From Strongylocentrotus purpuratus (Eukaryota; Echinodermata; Echinoidea; Camarodonta; Strongylocentrotidae): a stretch of DNA of 64,000 nucleotides. Positions 11,664-22,307 of this stretch are shown here, piece after piece. The stretch is taken from the NCBI RefSeq assembly GCF_000002235.5, contig NW_022145607.1, positions 37,914,529 through 37,978,528 on the forward strand. Reading direction: 5' to 3'. Position 1 is the first letter of the stretch. Each line of letters begins with the position of its first letter. A program made the translations under genes and the position numbers. Below the pieces are notes generated by a model. That model was not told where the DNA came from. It did not search any database and was given only the letters and a program-made list of their open reading frames with translations.

Positions 11664-12368
11664 AGGCCCGGTCACACAGGGAGGACGCATGGGGAACGCA
11701 CGGCCAGCGCATGGGAAATTTGCAATTTTGGCTAGTGCGTTGTCATGCGCCCAACTTTTGTCGAAGCTACAGCGAGCTGACATCAAATGCATAGCGTGTT
11801 GCTAGCGCGCTAAGCGCATACAGGGCGCATACAGTGCGCATACAGACCGTACACAGAGCGCACATGATAACAACTTCCACGAATGCACAGCGTGTTGCTG
11901 GCGCGCTGGACGAATGGTCCACGCATGCACCGCGTTCTACGACGCACGGCCCCCGCATTGGAAATCGGAAAAGGCCGTGTGCCTAACTTTTGTCATGATT
12001 TTGGAAAAGCTAGCGAGCTGACACAAAATGCACAGCGTGTGGCTAGCGCGCTGTGCGTATACAGGGCGTGTGCTCCGCGTATGTCTGGCGCTGGTCTAGC
12101 GCACTCAACGCACGTCTGGCGTGCCTTTGGCGTGTACATTCATGCGTCGAGCTCCGCGCACACTTTTGAGCATGCTTAAAAAATCCCGACGCATACAGCG
12201 AATGACGACGAATGCATAGCGCTGGTCCAGCGTTGGTCCAGCGCGCTCGACGAACGAGTAACGAGTGATGACGCACGCCTAGCGAACGACAACGCACTGG
12301 CCAAAATTGCAAATTTTCCATGCGCCGGCCGTGCGTCCCCCATGCGTCCCCTTTGTGTGACCGGGCCT
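11664..12368. mobile_element. nested non-autonomous Harbinger element
   Basis: The end AGGCCCGGTCACACAGGGAG at 11664 is mirrored at 12368, with long inverted arms closely similar to those of the outer element. It abuts a right-type terminus at 11641-11660 (GTGACCGGGCCT) with TAA between them and TTA after it. It may be a MITE inserted at the end of the transposase-bearing copy, or the product of a rearrangement between related copies. The interior consists of degenerate GCGCATACAG-like repeats. No coding capacity. Confidence 0.7.
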
Positions 12369-13019
12369 TTACTTTTGTCATGATTTTGGAAAAGCTAACG
12401 AGCTGACAAAAAATGCACAGCGTGTAGCTAGCGCATTCATTCATGCGTCAAGCTCCGCGCACACTTTTGAGCATGCTCAAAAAAAAACCCGACGCACACA
12501 GCGAATGACGACGAATGCATAGCGCTGGTCCAGCGTTGGTCCAGCGCGCTCGACGAACGAGTAACGAATGATGACGCACGCCTAGCGAACGACAACGCAT
12601 TGGCCCAAATTGCAAATTTCCAATGCGCTGGCCGTGCGTTCCCCATGCGTCCCCTCTGTGTGACCGGTCCTTTAGATGCGAATATAAGATGCTTTCATGT
12701 CAATTATTATTTTATTGTCATACATAATGGGGTATTGTAATGGGCTAATCTTGACCAGCTCTTGCTATTTGTTAGCTCTATTTACCAAATGTATAATTAT
12801 TTTTCATGCTGAATTACAGTGTATCTGTAGGTTTGGATAATAAATATAATGTATGAGTATTAAAGGGAATGCATTTGTATATTGTATTGGAGGACTTCAC
12901 CGGCTGGCAAACTCTCACTATCATTTCACAATAAGGTTCGGTTATTTGTATAATCTTATTTTCCGCATGAAAAAAGGGATGTTGATATGTCATGTTAAGA
13001 GCAATACTTTATACGTAAA

Positions 13020-13195
13020 TAATGATAATAATAATAATCATAATCATAATGATAAAACTGAAGAAGAAAAAAAGAATACAAAAGAACAAGAAGAACAAAA
13101 AGAAGAGGAAGAAGAGGAAAAAGAAGACGAAGAAGAAGACGAACAGGAATAAAGGAAGAACAAGAAGAAGGAGGAGGAGAGGAGGAAGAAGAATG
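13020..13195 (+). repeat. (AAT)n then purine-rich GAA/GGA tract
   Basis: Short AAT/CAT repeats pass into about 140 bases of almost pure A/G. Apparent ORFs on both strands here are low-complexity artefacts. Confidence 0.8.
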
Positions 13196-13337
13196 CCCAA
13201 TACTAATTTAAAAGGGCTGGAGGTGCTACTCAAAGTAATTCATAAAAGGGCTCCGTTCATCCAGTTCATCTTATGCACCTCCCTTTCGATATACAACCTG
13301 ATATATTTCATTATAATAGTCTTCATGTATAACTTAC

Positions 13338-13408
13338 CAAAACAATAAGGACCTGAGAACCCCGGACAACATGTAGTCTGAGACCTATAGGCCTCACGGT
13401 AACGTGTT
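13338..13408 (-). CDS. EMI domain, second exon
   Basis: A 71-nt exon with acceptor TTTCTTGTAG and donor GTAAGT encodes TRYREAYRSQTTCCPGFSG then PYCF. The run Y-R...Y-R...C-C-P-G-x-x-G-x-x-C is the hallmark of the C-terminal half of EMI domains. Phases fit: AG from the previous exon plus A gives Arg, and the final G plus AT of the EGF exon gives Asp. EMI domains sit near the N-terminus of secreted or membrane proteins such as emilins, EGFL7/8 and MEGF10; the EMI-then-EGF order resembles EGFL7/MEGF proteins. Confidence 0.82.
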
Positions 13409-13442
13409 CTACAAGAAACCAGTACAAAGAATCGTGTCAGTA

Positions 13443-13930
13443 TGAAGAGCTCGGTTCTAAAAGGTAAAACATCCATTTTTATTAAAATTGATATTTTTGC
13501 ATTAATGTACACATTCCAGTAGCCTCATACACTGACACTTCCAAAAAGCTAAATTTCCAATTTCCAAAAAAAAGGGTAAACATGGCATTTAAAATTAGTT
13601 CAGTTCCAAAAGGTACTATATCCATTTAAATCATGCACTGTAACTTGCAAACAGTATTCAAGATTTTCGGTTCCAAAAAGTACTACATCCAATTTCAGTT
13701 CCAAAAGGTACTACATCCACTAAAATAAAAATTAAAAAAATTCATGAAAATTATTTGTGCAGACTTAGATTTTTTAAATCGTGGTTTTATACTTGTATCA
13801 TAATCAGCCAAAATATCATTCCAAGCTGACATTGCTAACTATGATAATTTTAAACTTTAAAATAATCGTGTTTCTCTCAGAACTTGGATTTATGGATGTG
13901 ATAATACCTTTTGGAACCGAGCTCTTCCTA
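13443..13930. mobile_element. MITE with GAAGAGCTCGGTTC inverted ends
   Basis: GAAGAGCTCGGTTCTAAAAG at the left is mirrored by CTTTTGGAACCGAGCTCTTC at the right. Near the left end the words GTTCCAAAAGGTACTACATC recur several times (13600-13735). There is no ORF. It lies in the intron between the two EMI exons. Confidence 0.7.
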
Positions 13931-14492
13931 TACCCCTTAACATCCTTGATTCGTTTCGAATTCGATTTTGATTTGTTTGTTTGTTTGTTTGTTTATTTCC
14001 ATAGCAATAATCAAACGTTAGATCATATTTATCATAAATATGTCGAAATATAGCAAATAGGCCATTTCAGTAGCATTTACATAATGCCACCGTTCTTTCA
14101 AGGACATTATAAATACACACGTGTATATTAATTGTAATGGAATAAAAGTCAAATTAATAAAGTAAAAACCATAATCAAATATGAACAGTTCAAGTCTGAG
14201 GTAAATTTTCCTTATTTACTGTTTAAAAATAAAAGTGCATAACATAAAGAATATAAGAAAAAATACATTTCTGGTAACAATGATGTTTTACGTAAAATCG
14301 TACTAATTGAACATTAGTAACTTGACAATTAGTATTCACTTGTAGGTAAGATAAGTGATTTTTGTGTGGAAAACCGTGATCATGGTCGTGATAATTTTTT
14401 GTTCTTAATAAACCATTTCATTTGAATTGAAAATTACATGCCCCACATAAGAGTTAATGTAGTCAGTAATTGGGTCATAGAAAGAAAAACAC

Positions 14493-14535
14493 ACTATGAA
14501 CATGACGGACAAAGAAAGAGGACAAAATGTGATAC
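14493..14535 (+). repeat. solo end of the 24.19-kb foldback family
   Basis: CACTATGAACATGACGGACA and the following bases match the arm of the palindrome at 24190-24417. No partner arm is nearby. Confidence 0.45.
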
Positions 14536-15220
14536 GAAACGTCAGAAATGTGGGATGGGTTTAGGTGGATGTTGTATCCACCCCCTACAAAAATAAGAAA
14601 GTCAATGAAATGCGGTGTTGAAAACAATAAAGATAGTGAGAGAGGGTAGGGAAAAAGGGGGAAAAGGAGATGTAATGGAAAATGAGTGAGTTAGAGTGTA
14701 GTAATTATAGAGAAAAGGAGAGAGAGAGAGAGAGAGAGAGTAGGTGAGTGGCAGAGAGAGTGGGAGAGAGAGATGAAGAGAGAGAGAGAAAAGTGGGGGG
14801 GGGGGGGTGGAGATGATTGGGTCCTGGTCGTTCAGTTGGAATGCGTATGGCTATATGTTTTTAACATTTTCTCTTGAAGGTCAAATAGTGGTATTGTGTG
14901 GTAGGGTACAAAACCTAACAGGCTAACAAAAAAAGAAGGAAATATCATGTTTACAATTGCAACAAAAGATTAGGATTCCTCGAGATAAGCTTGTACGGAA
15001 ACCATGCTAGATTAAGATGACTGGATTATGGAAATAGTAATCAAATGAGATAGTGGTTGGTTATATACTGAGACCCCCTCATTGAAGTACAAAACTATTG
15101 TATAACTGTGTGTTTTCCGCCTGGGGAGATTATTCTTGTGCAGAGTGAACAGATATCTGTAAGAAAAAGTAAGATGTAAAACCTTAAACGGACACGTTCC
15201 TCTATTGTCTTCTGTGCATT
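14536..15220. repeat. (GA)n microsatellite in unassigned sequence
   Basis: A GA-rich block at about 14712-14808 ends in a run of G. The rest of this intronic stretch shows no gene or recognised repeat. Confidence 0.6.
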
Positions 15221-15222
15221 TG

Positions 15223-15224
<2 letters not shown>

Positions 15225-15261
<37 letters not shown>

Positions 15262-15262
15262 T
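15225..15262. repeat. (AT)n microsatellite
   Basis: About 17 TA dinucleotides occur in a row. ORFs reading through it are artefacts. Confidence 0.85.
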
Positions 15263-15514
15263 TGACCAAGCGATTGAAGAAATGAAAACTGAAACGAGCT
15301 GAATTACGAGAGATAAAGGACAGCTATGAAAATAATGTGGAAAAGAGGCTACTACTACCACCATCATCATCACCACCGCTATCCCTACTATAAAATGACT
15401 CTTTGATTGGAAATTTTATATTTTTGAAGTATATCAGGACCAGCGATTTTCTTGAGAATTAACAAGAAAACTACAAGTAAATATCAATAAACGTTAATAT
15501 AGAAAGTAACTTGC

Positions 15515-15610
15515 CTGTATTTCGTACAAGGAACCCAGTCAAACCAGCCGCACTGACTTACGTATCTTTGATTGTAGGCTTGACTGTAAGACACAGTAGT
15601 TTCATAGGAA
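15515..15610 (-). CDS. EMI domain, first exon (GC donor)
   Basis: The minus strand reads SYETTVSYSQAYNQRYVSQC then GWFDWVPCTKYR. This matches the N-terminal half of an EMI domain, with a Cys, an aromatic run W-x-x-W and a Cys before the Y-R motif. It joins in frame to 13408-13338, completing the domain. The donor reads ACAG/GCAAGT, a GC-AG intron. The acceptor is TGCAG at 15612-15611; the first base needs two bases from an upstream exon, and if these are TG the conserved first EMI cysteine is made (inference). The signal-peptide exon was not found. Confidence 0.75.
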
Positions 15611-15699
15611 CTGCATCGAATAATTGAAAATGGGAAACAATCCCTTAATTGGGATTTTTTTTTGGTTAAATCAATGTATGTAAAGGTGCTCTATTTGTC

Positions 15700-15790
15700 A
15701 TGATAATAATTATAATAATAATAATACAAATATATGATTCTTATATAGCGCACGTATCGACCTTGCAAGGCCCTCAAGGCGCACTTTATT
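15700..15790 (-). mobile_element. (AAT)n LINE/SINE 3'-tail fragment
   Basis: (AAT)n followed by TTATATAGCGCACGTATCGA and AAGGCCCTCAAGGCGCAC. On the minus strand this is the GCGCTATATAA-(ATT)n terminus shared with the elements near 56.1 and 60.7 kb. Confidence 0.55.
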
Positions 15791-15984
15791 TGTATATGCT
15801 GCGTACTGCTCTCCTCTTTAAGCACTTTTAATGTTAATACGCGAACCTTGGCCACGCGCGAACTATATGGTCACACCACCACCATACTGCATGCACTGTA
15901 CGTATCGTACACCGTTTGCTAGCTGTTAATTGATGACTTGTTGATCTAAAATGACGGAAGAAGTTAAATGTTTCCGATGTGGAA

Positions 15985-16165
15985 TATAAAGCAAATTATC
16001 ACCTTTTGGTTTCAGGCGATGGCAAACTATCACTTCCTCGGCTATCTGAATGTATACGCTATCTTTCCTCAGCTTCGCTGAGGAAAGATAGCTACATCCA
16101 GAGATCGTCTCGGAAGTGATAGTTTGTCCCATCACCTTTACCAACGGTAGTTATTTGCTTAATAT
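15985..16165. mobile_element. foldback MITE, copy 1
   Basis: The two halves are inverted: GGCAAACTATCACTTCC at the left and GGAAGTGATAGTTTGTCC at the right, with a loop around CTATCTTTCCTCAGC and its perfect complement. A second copy lies at 42855-43030. Confidence 0.8.
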
Positions 16166-17370
16166 ATATATTCATATATATGCCTTTAGCTCAACTATTA
16201 ATCTTTTTTCTTTTATTACAAAATGCTTCCTGTGATTTTATGATAATTATTCAATACCAGAAATGAAAGCTAACTTCAATCTATATTACTCAAACAACAG
16301 AATTTGCTCAGCTACCACGACATCATAATCATATTCTTATTTATATGCCCCCTCCCCCGCTTTTGTTGAATTAAACTGGAACTTATTAAGTTATAAAAGA
16401 TGTGAGGTGGATATTAATTGTTTATTGCTTTTTCCTTGTGATATTTACGGGTATACCTTTGCGATCTCAAAGAAAGAATGTTAAAGAAACAGTTACAAAT
16501 ACAACCCTTTTTTGTCAAGATGTGTTCTGGGATGGATTTACAAAATACACAATTATAATTCCTTTAAATACTTACGAGTCCCCTGACGCGCATGAACCGT
16601 AAATGGGTATGGCAAGTGATGCCATTGTAACCAACGCCACCACCGGTGGAAGAAGGCCCACAGTAACCAAAGCCATTACCATCAAACTAACACAATGGAC
16701 TGGAAATGAAAGTAAATGACATGAACAACCATCAGTAAACTAAACCAGCTTTGCATTATTACTTCTACAATACTGGATGAGTCATAATCTAAAATAACAG
16801 TATTTTATTTTCATTAATTTACTTCTCCCCCCGCCGGCCTTGCAATTGTTATTACCACCATCGTTTCCAGGTAGTCCTGGGTCGAGAGGAAATATGTGGG
16901 CAAAACACCTTGCCCAAGGATGTAAGCAGTAGCACTGAGCAAGGAACAAATCTTTTGTATGAGAGTCAAGAGTCCTCACCAGTATACCACAGTGCTCTAT
17001 AATGTTATTTGGATATTCAATGGCTTTTAAATAACTCTTTGACATTGCTTTCAACTTATAGTTATGAACATTCTCTCCAAACTACTTCATGAAAGGATTC
17101 AGCATAGAGGGACAGACAAGTGAATATTCTCACGATTAACGAATGTGTATATTCAGGTTTCCCGTCCATTTTAACACTTTTGTCAATTTCTCACTTTCGT
17201 CATTTAATTTCGTCCCAAAACTCCTTAATTTTGCACATCTTATAGTCAACTTCGTATTGGGTCATTTTTTGTTTTACTTTGTCCAATCAATTTCATCATT
17301 TCGCATCCAATTTCGTCATCTTCAAAGCAAGTTCGTCATCCTCCGCTACCATAATCACATTTATGTCATC
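16166..17370. other. unassigned stretch
   Basis: No coding exon was recognised on either strand. The block 17190-17350 contains repeated TTTCGTCA/TTCGTCAT words of minisatellite character. It presumably lies in an intron or the 5' side of the EMI/EGF gene. Confidence 0.35.
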
Positions 17371-17650
17371 TTCATTCTTTTTTATAATGTTTTCTGAATG
17401 TTTGTAAAAATAATTACACTTTTGTCATTCATTGTGGTATCTAGCTTTATGTTCCAAAAGCATTCTTCATTCTTTTTTATAATGTTTTCTGAATGTTTGT
17501 CAAAATAATTACACTTTTGTCATTCATTGTGGTATCTAGCTTATGTTCCAAAAGCATTCTTCATTCTTTTTTATAATGTTTTCTGAATGTTTGTCAAAAT
17601 AATTACACTTTTGTCATTCATTGTGGTATCTAGCTTATGTTCCAAAAGCA
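17371..17650. repeat. about 94-bp tandem repeat, three copies
   Basis: A unit beginning TTCATTCTTTTTTATAATG starts at 17371, 17466 and 17560 and is nearly identical each time. A GTTGCTGAACTTTAGCAAC hairpin follows at about 17664. Confidence 0.9.
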
Positions 17651-18069
17651 ATTTAGCAATGATTGTTGCTGAACTTTAGCAACAATAAGTCGCCATTGCT
17701 GCTCTTTAAGACAACAATGACATGGAGTAGCAATTTACTCTTTCGGGACTCATTATAATTTGTTATACAATTAGCAGAAAAAGAAAGCATTAAACAATCT
17801 CACGATGAACGACAATGTATACTTATTCATATTTGTTCATCGTCTTTAAAATTCTATTTGAATAAACAACATTTTTTGTTAATGTGTTAGGCTTGACTTG
17901 CTTTCAATAACAAGATTAACCACACGATCTTAATTTACTGGATGCAAGCCAAACTAAATTCTTTTCAACAATATACAACATTGTAGCGTCACATGGCAAT
18001 TTTAATAGCGGATAAATTCATTATTACTAGGTTTAATGATTTTAAGCAAACTGAATGTAAAACCGCAGA

Positions 18070-18100
18070 CCATGCTCTCTCTCTCTCTCTCGCGCGCGCA
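18070..18100. repeat. (CT)n(CG)n microsatellite
   Basis: CTCTCTCTCTCTCT is followed by CGCGCGCGC. No gene is seen in the surrounding 17750-18330. Confidence 0.8.
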
Positions 18101-18337
18101 ACACGATCGGGGAAATGTGTGTGCACTTTTGCCCACTCCTACCTTGGAGCTACGTCACTTATTTTATTCCAGACAGTATGTCTTTGTTTATTCAACTTTA
18201 TTCAAGATGTGCATATATTAACATAATAGTTGTTGGGTCGGGGCAATTAGCTTACATTATCCCCTTCAAAAACTTAGAAATAAATTAATACAATCAAAAT
18301 TCCAAATGATTTTGTTTCTTTGCACAACCACAATAAC

Positions 18338-20270
18338 AAACTAGAAATGCAATCGTGTCACAACGATGTGCGTGCAATGACGCCATGTTTCTACGTGTCA
18401 AACGAAAGAGCTTCTCTCGGACTATCCAGAGCAATTTTTGTACGAATTCTGTAACTTCTGTGATATTGGAGATAGATAGAGTAAAAGAAAGGCCTCAACA
18501 GTGACCTTGATGGGATGGTAGTGACTATGCCTACGAAGTTTGAAAGAAATTGGGATAGGGGAAAGAACCTAGAAAGGGCTCGCAAGCACTGCGTGCAAAA
18601 ACCTTGGGGATTAGGTGCATGTTCGTCATTGCAATCAAGATCGTTCTGGGGGCCAAAAGCGTGAACCCGATATGCCCAATAGACAATGCGTGTAATGCAT
18701 GGGCGGAAAACGTACAGGATCTGTATTATGACCGGAGTTAAATTGTTTTTCCCCTCTCTCTTTACGTCTCTTTATGGGCCGTATTTGGTATCATTAGAAA
18801 GAAATTTTCATGGTTGTTATTGTAAACCACTCTCTTTTTTTCTATTATAATCCTATCGAAACACGTGATGTAAAATAGATTTATAGGACAAAATGGCGTC
18901 TTAAATGGCCCCCTTGACCAATTTCAAAAATCCGGCCATGAGGTGCCCTGCGTATTGGAACTCGGCATGTCACTGCAAATTTTCAAGGAAAAAAAAAGGA
19001 CGTTTAAGGGGCGAAAAGCAGTCTGAAAAACTACGTCTTAGCCGATACGTGTTAGATTCGGGCAGAAACTCGGCGGAATTCGTGTTGTGACCTTTGTTCA
19101 AATGCGATTTACTCACAATTTTCTTTTTGAACATATACTATACTTGGTTTCATTCGAAAGGGCACTTAATTGCAGTCAGTTTGACACCAGTGTTATCTGC
19201 GCGCAATGTATTGCACGCATAAACGCGCTATTACGTAATGCATAGTAAATTCATCATTTTTGGCGATAACTTTGCGCTGACATATTCGAATTTCACCAAA
19301 CTTAGCTGACAGTTGTCACGTATATGGATACATATGTGTGCCAAGTTTCATTGATGTAGGTTTAACGATCGCCAATTTAGAGCAAGTTAAAGTTATTTTG
19401 GAATTTTCTTGAAAATGGCGAATTTGGAGGGCATTTATGTCAAAGTCGGTCAGTGTTAGGGTATATAATTTTGTATATGGCTGGAAAGGGCATATGTTCA
19501 AGTATCTAAATCCAAAAAAGGGTACGGGTTTGCCAAGCCATAATGGAGATACGGCCACAGAAAGAAAGCTAAGTCCCATAACTTTAGAGGGCGCTATTTA
19601 TGTTTTGCATAGCCATTGGAGCGTGAAATTTGGCATGGCTATGTGCAATTATGAGATAAGGATACTGTGAGATTTAAATACAAAACGGAATTCATATGAG
19701 AAAGCTATGGCAGTTTTATATTTTTAGGGGTCCATTTTCCAAGAATTTGAGAGATTTTTGACGGAGTCGGTTTCAGATTTGAATTTTGAGTACGAAGATG
19801 GCATTTTGAAGGTCAAGTGATATGTCGAAGATAAAAGAACATCTCTCAGACTATCTAGAGGAATTTGTTAGAAATTCGTAGGATCTAGGATAGTGGAAAT
19901 AGGAAGGAAGAAAGAAAGGCCTTAAAATGGACCAGAAACGGACAAAATGGCGCCTGGACGGATATGCATGAGTGATTTCGAAAATCAAAGAATGTAGTGA
20001 CCTTGATGAGATGTTAGAGACTATGCCTATGAAATTTGAAAGGAAAAAGACATGAGGAAAGCACCTAACTAGGAATAACAAACACTACGTGCAAAACGAA
20101 AGGGATTTCTGGACGAAAAGGAAAAGGAGAATATTAATTGGGCAGAATGTGAACGAAAACAAGGCAATGACGAAGGTTCGTCATTGCAATGATTGCATAT
20201 TGATATAATGAACGCGTACAACGAAGTCACATAGTCACATGACGCGTTGCTATGACAAAACACCTCATTA
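18338..20270 (+). repeat. about 1.9-kb interspersed repeat with internal direct copies
   Basis: It begins near CTAGAAATGCAATCGTGTCA and matches, inverted, 59.83-60.65 kb. A block of about 250 bp at 18395-18600 is repeated at about 19840-20100 (GACTATC, AGAAAGGCCT, GTGACCTTGATG, CACTGCGTGCAAAA and their variants). The middle contains two old match blocks to the other copy around 19130-19400. No ORF with family resemblance was found, so the type of element is unknown. It could be an element flanked by terminal direct repeats, or a satellite-like unit. Confidence 0.65.
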
Positions 20271-20309
20271 CCATGTAGGGATGCAGTGTCTCATTAAATA
20301 TGTCAGTTA

Positions 20310-20740
20310 AAGGTATTATGTCCTATTTGCAGGCCAAAAAATGAAAAGGTTAAATTCCAACGGCATTTGAAAGATAATACCAATTTAGAACTTCCCTAAA
20401 AAAGAGGGGGGCTGGAAAATGTCTTTAAGTGGGAAAATAACGACTATTAGTTGTCAAATCGACTTAGGAGCTATACAGCCAATAAGTAATAGTCTTGATT
20501 TTCAGACTATATTGTACACAATGGTCATACGCTTTATGCTGCGCAAAGATTCAATCAGTTTAATTTTGGCCATCACAAGAAGTGGGTTATTGATGTAGAC
20601 AAATGCTCATGGACCCTTTGCAACTCATTTGATGTATGTTATTACCAAAGAAGAAAAAAGCCAGACACTCACTCAATAGTGTCTGACAGTGAAGTCTAGC
20701 AAGTAAACGGGTTTCCTTGCTTAATTTGAATATTAGGACA
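20310..20740 (+). repeat. interspersed repeat, copy 2 (uninterrupted)
   Basis: It matches 5560-6206 without the (AAT)n insertion, sharing TGCTGCGCAAAGATTCAA, GTATGTTATTACCAAAGA and ACTCAATAGTGTCTGACAG. Confidence 0.65.
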
Positions 20741-21059
20741 CTGCTAACGTTTAAATTTCACATATAGGACATACATGACATATTCATAATTCCTGCAAAG
20801 TTCTACAGAATGTGAGGTTGGCTGCAAAAGGGACATAGTACCTTTAAGCTAACATAATTACACCTCCAAGCATTGTTGTGATTGCCAGGTGAGTTCAGAT
20901 AGGCTGTGAAAAATAACATAAACTCACACAATATAATTTGGAATATAACTTTTCTCAAATAAAAATACCTCACATTAAATTAACATACCGTCATCATATA
21001 TATCAATTTATTCTTGTTATCATGCGTAATCACACCACGTGAACCTATTACCATATCTC

Positions 21060-21112
21060 TCTGGGGAGAGATAGATAGAGAGAGAGAGAGATAAGGAGAG
21101 AGAGAGAGAGGT
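21060..21112. repeat. (GA)n microsatellite
   Basis: GA/GATA-rich tract. Nearby at 21216-21246 is a 13-bp perfect hairpin, ACTGTACTGTTTG and its complement around a 3-base loop. Confidence 0.8.
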
Positions 21113-21382
21113 TCCGCTATAACAAGTCATACCAAATAGTTAAACCCATTACACATCAAAGTATAATGGTGTGATTGCCAGGTGCATGCGTTCCGACCGG
21201 CTTTAAAATAAAACATACTGTACTGTTTGGGTCAAACAGTACAGTTCTCAAGATTTAATTTCTCAGTTGTGGATACTTATAATACTTTGCAGAAGTATAA
21301 ACGAAAGCGGAAGCAAGGATGATGTAGTTAATACTTGTTTTAGCTACTGTTTTCCAGGGATACAATCGGATGATCTCTTTAA

Positions 21383-21476
21383 AGATAAAGTTGAGTTCTG
21401 GTCATGCGATTGCATTGTGAAAGAAACGTTGTGGAATCGATTATTTTTCACCTCTTCCCAGAACTCAACCTTCTCT
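21383..21476. mobile_element. 94-bp TTAA-flanked MITE derivative
   Basis: TTAA, then AGATAAAGTTGAGTTCTGG, about 50 bp, then the inverted end and TTAA (21477-21480). The left part equals the left part of the 392-bp copy at 28169 and the right part its opposite end, so it is an internal-deletion form that kept both termini. Confidence 0.8.
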
Positions 21477-21639
21477 TTAAGTTTATGATTTACTGCATTG
21501 ATGATGAAGGCTTATAGTGGTATTATGTAGTCAGTGGGCACTTAGGCCTAGTGAAAGGTATTTCTTGATTGTTTTTTCTTGATAAGGCCACAGCAAATAT
21601 GTAGGACCATGTGGACACCTAATTTTCCCTTTATTTGTT

Positions 21640-21862
21640 TTCTTTCATAAATTTGTGTCCACTTTTTTCTCGGTTAAACCGTTTCATATTGAGTAATTTC
21701 ACGTTTTCTTTTCATGTCACTGTAAATTTCCATGTTTCACAATATTTGGGTGGAGGACAAATTTCAAATACTAACTTCAAACCCTCTCTGGTGAATGAGA
21801 AGAGCCTTTGTATATACAGTCTCTTGTGAGCTTGTTGTGAAGCTTAACCAAAGCCTACTATA
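21640..21862 (+). repeat. duplicated segment, uninterrupted copy
   Basis: The sequence from TTTCTTTCATAAATTTGTGT to GTGAAGCTTAACCAAAGCC recurs at 23187-23276 plus 24587-24724. This copy lacks the 1.3-kb insertion found in the other. Confidence 0.85.
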
Positions 21863-21883
21863 CATAATACATACTATCCTGAA

Positions 21884-22171
21884 ATGGTATTTTCGTTTCC
21901 TCAATTTTCTACCTATAGCACCAGCAAATTCTCAGAGAAGAAAAGGTTTATAACGCTTTGTGTACGATTACAATGCATGAGAAGGCAAGCAATCGATAAG
22001 CAGAAATCTGCATTGGATCTGGCTGCAAAATATTTCTATAAGAAGTTTGCGCGTTTGCCAGGTATAATGGGGTTTATTTTTAGAAATATTGTATCACCAA
22101 ATGTTGCAACAGATGCTTTCTCTGCATTGTTGTTAGAAAATACGCCTACAAAAAGGCTGCAATCAAATTAG
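21884..22171 (+). CDS. unrecognised 95-codon ORF
   Basis: An open frame with normal-looking composition (includes QKSALDLAAKYFYKKFARLP). No family was recognised, no splice context is evident and it sits between repeats, so it may be chance or a transposon remnant. Listed only because it is not low complexity. Confidence 0.12.
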   Translation: MVFSFPQFSTYSTSKFSEKKRFITLCVRLQCMRRQAIDKQKSALDLAAKYFYKKFARLPGIMGFIFRNIVSPNVATDAFSALLLENTPTKRLQSN

Positions 22172-22307
22172 AAAGATGAAAATAGTATTTGTATGAGCGC
22201 AGGGTTTATCAGCTTATTACATCTGCTATAAGGAAAATATTGGTTAAATTAGCATATCTCACCTGTTTACATTTCAAGCACTATCGTTCTCGATTTCGTT
22301 CAATTAA

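Larger units (their letters stand above)
9221..12671. mobile_element. PIF/Harbinger DNA transposon with nested copy
   Basis: Ends are AGGCCCGGTCACAC (left) and its inverse with one change, AGGACCGGTCACAC (right), flanked by the 3-bp TTA duplication (9218-9220 and 12672-12674) typical of PIF/Harbinger. The arms are inverted repeats of roughly 240 bp or more. Inside are a HARBI1-like transposase (9917-11210), a G/C palindrome, and a second TIR-bounded element (11664-12368). The uninterrupted site in the neighbouring duplicate confirms the boundaries. The Myb/SANT partner protein of Harbinger elements was not seen. The GC content of the arms is far above the flanks. Confidence 0.9.
8771..12905. 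repeat. tandem duplication, unit 2, split by a Harbinger insertion
   Basis: Sequence 8771-9220 continues, after removing 9221-12671 and one TTA, at 12675-12905, and together they repeat 8028-8770. The second half matches unit 1 through TTGACCAGCTCTT and TTTACCAAATGTATA. Confidence 0.85.

Noticed and set aside
12853..13348. Lys/Glu-rich and Leu/Phe-rich ORFs
   Set aside because: Translations of the purine tract at 13050-13195 and AAT repeats; low complexity.
17371..17650. Regularly spaced array suggesting a regulatory cluster
   Set aside because: The three units are nearly identical over their whole length, the pattern of a recent tandem duplication.
18338..20270. LTR retrotransposon
   Set aside because: Direct copies flank the middle, but no TG...CA ends, primer-binding site, or gag/pol motifs could be seen.
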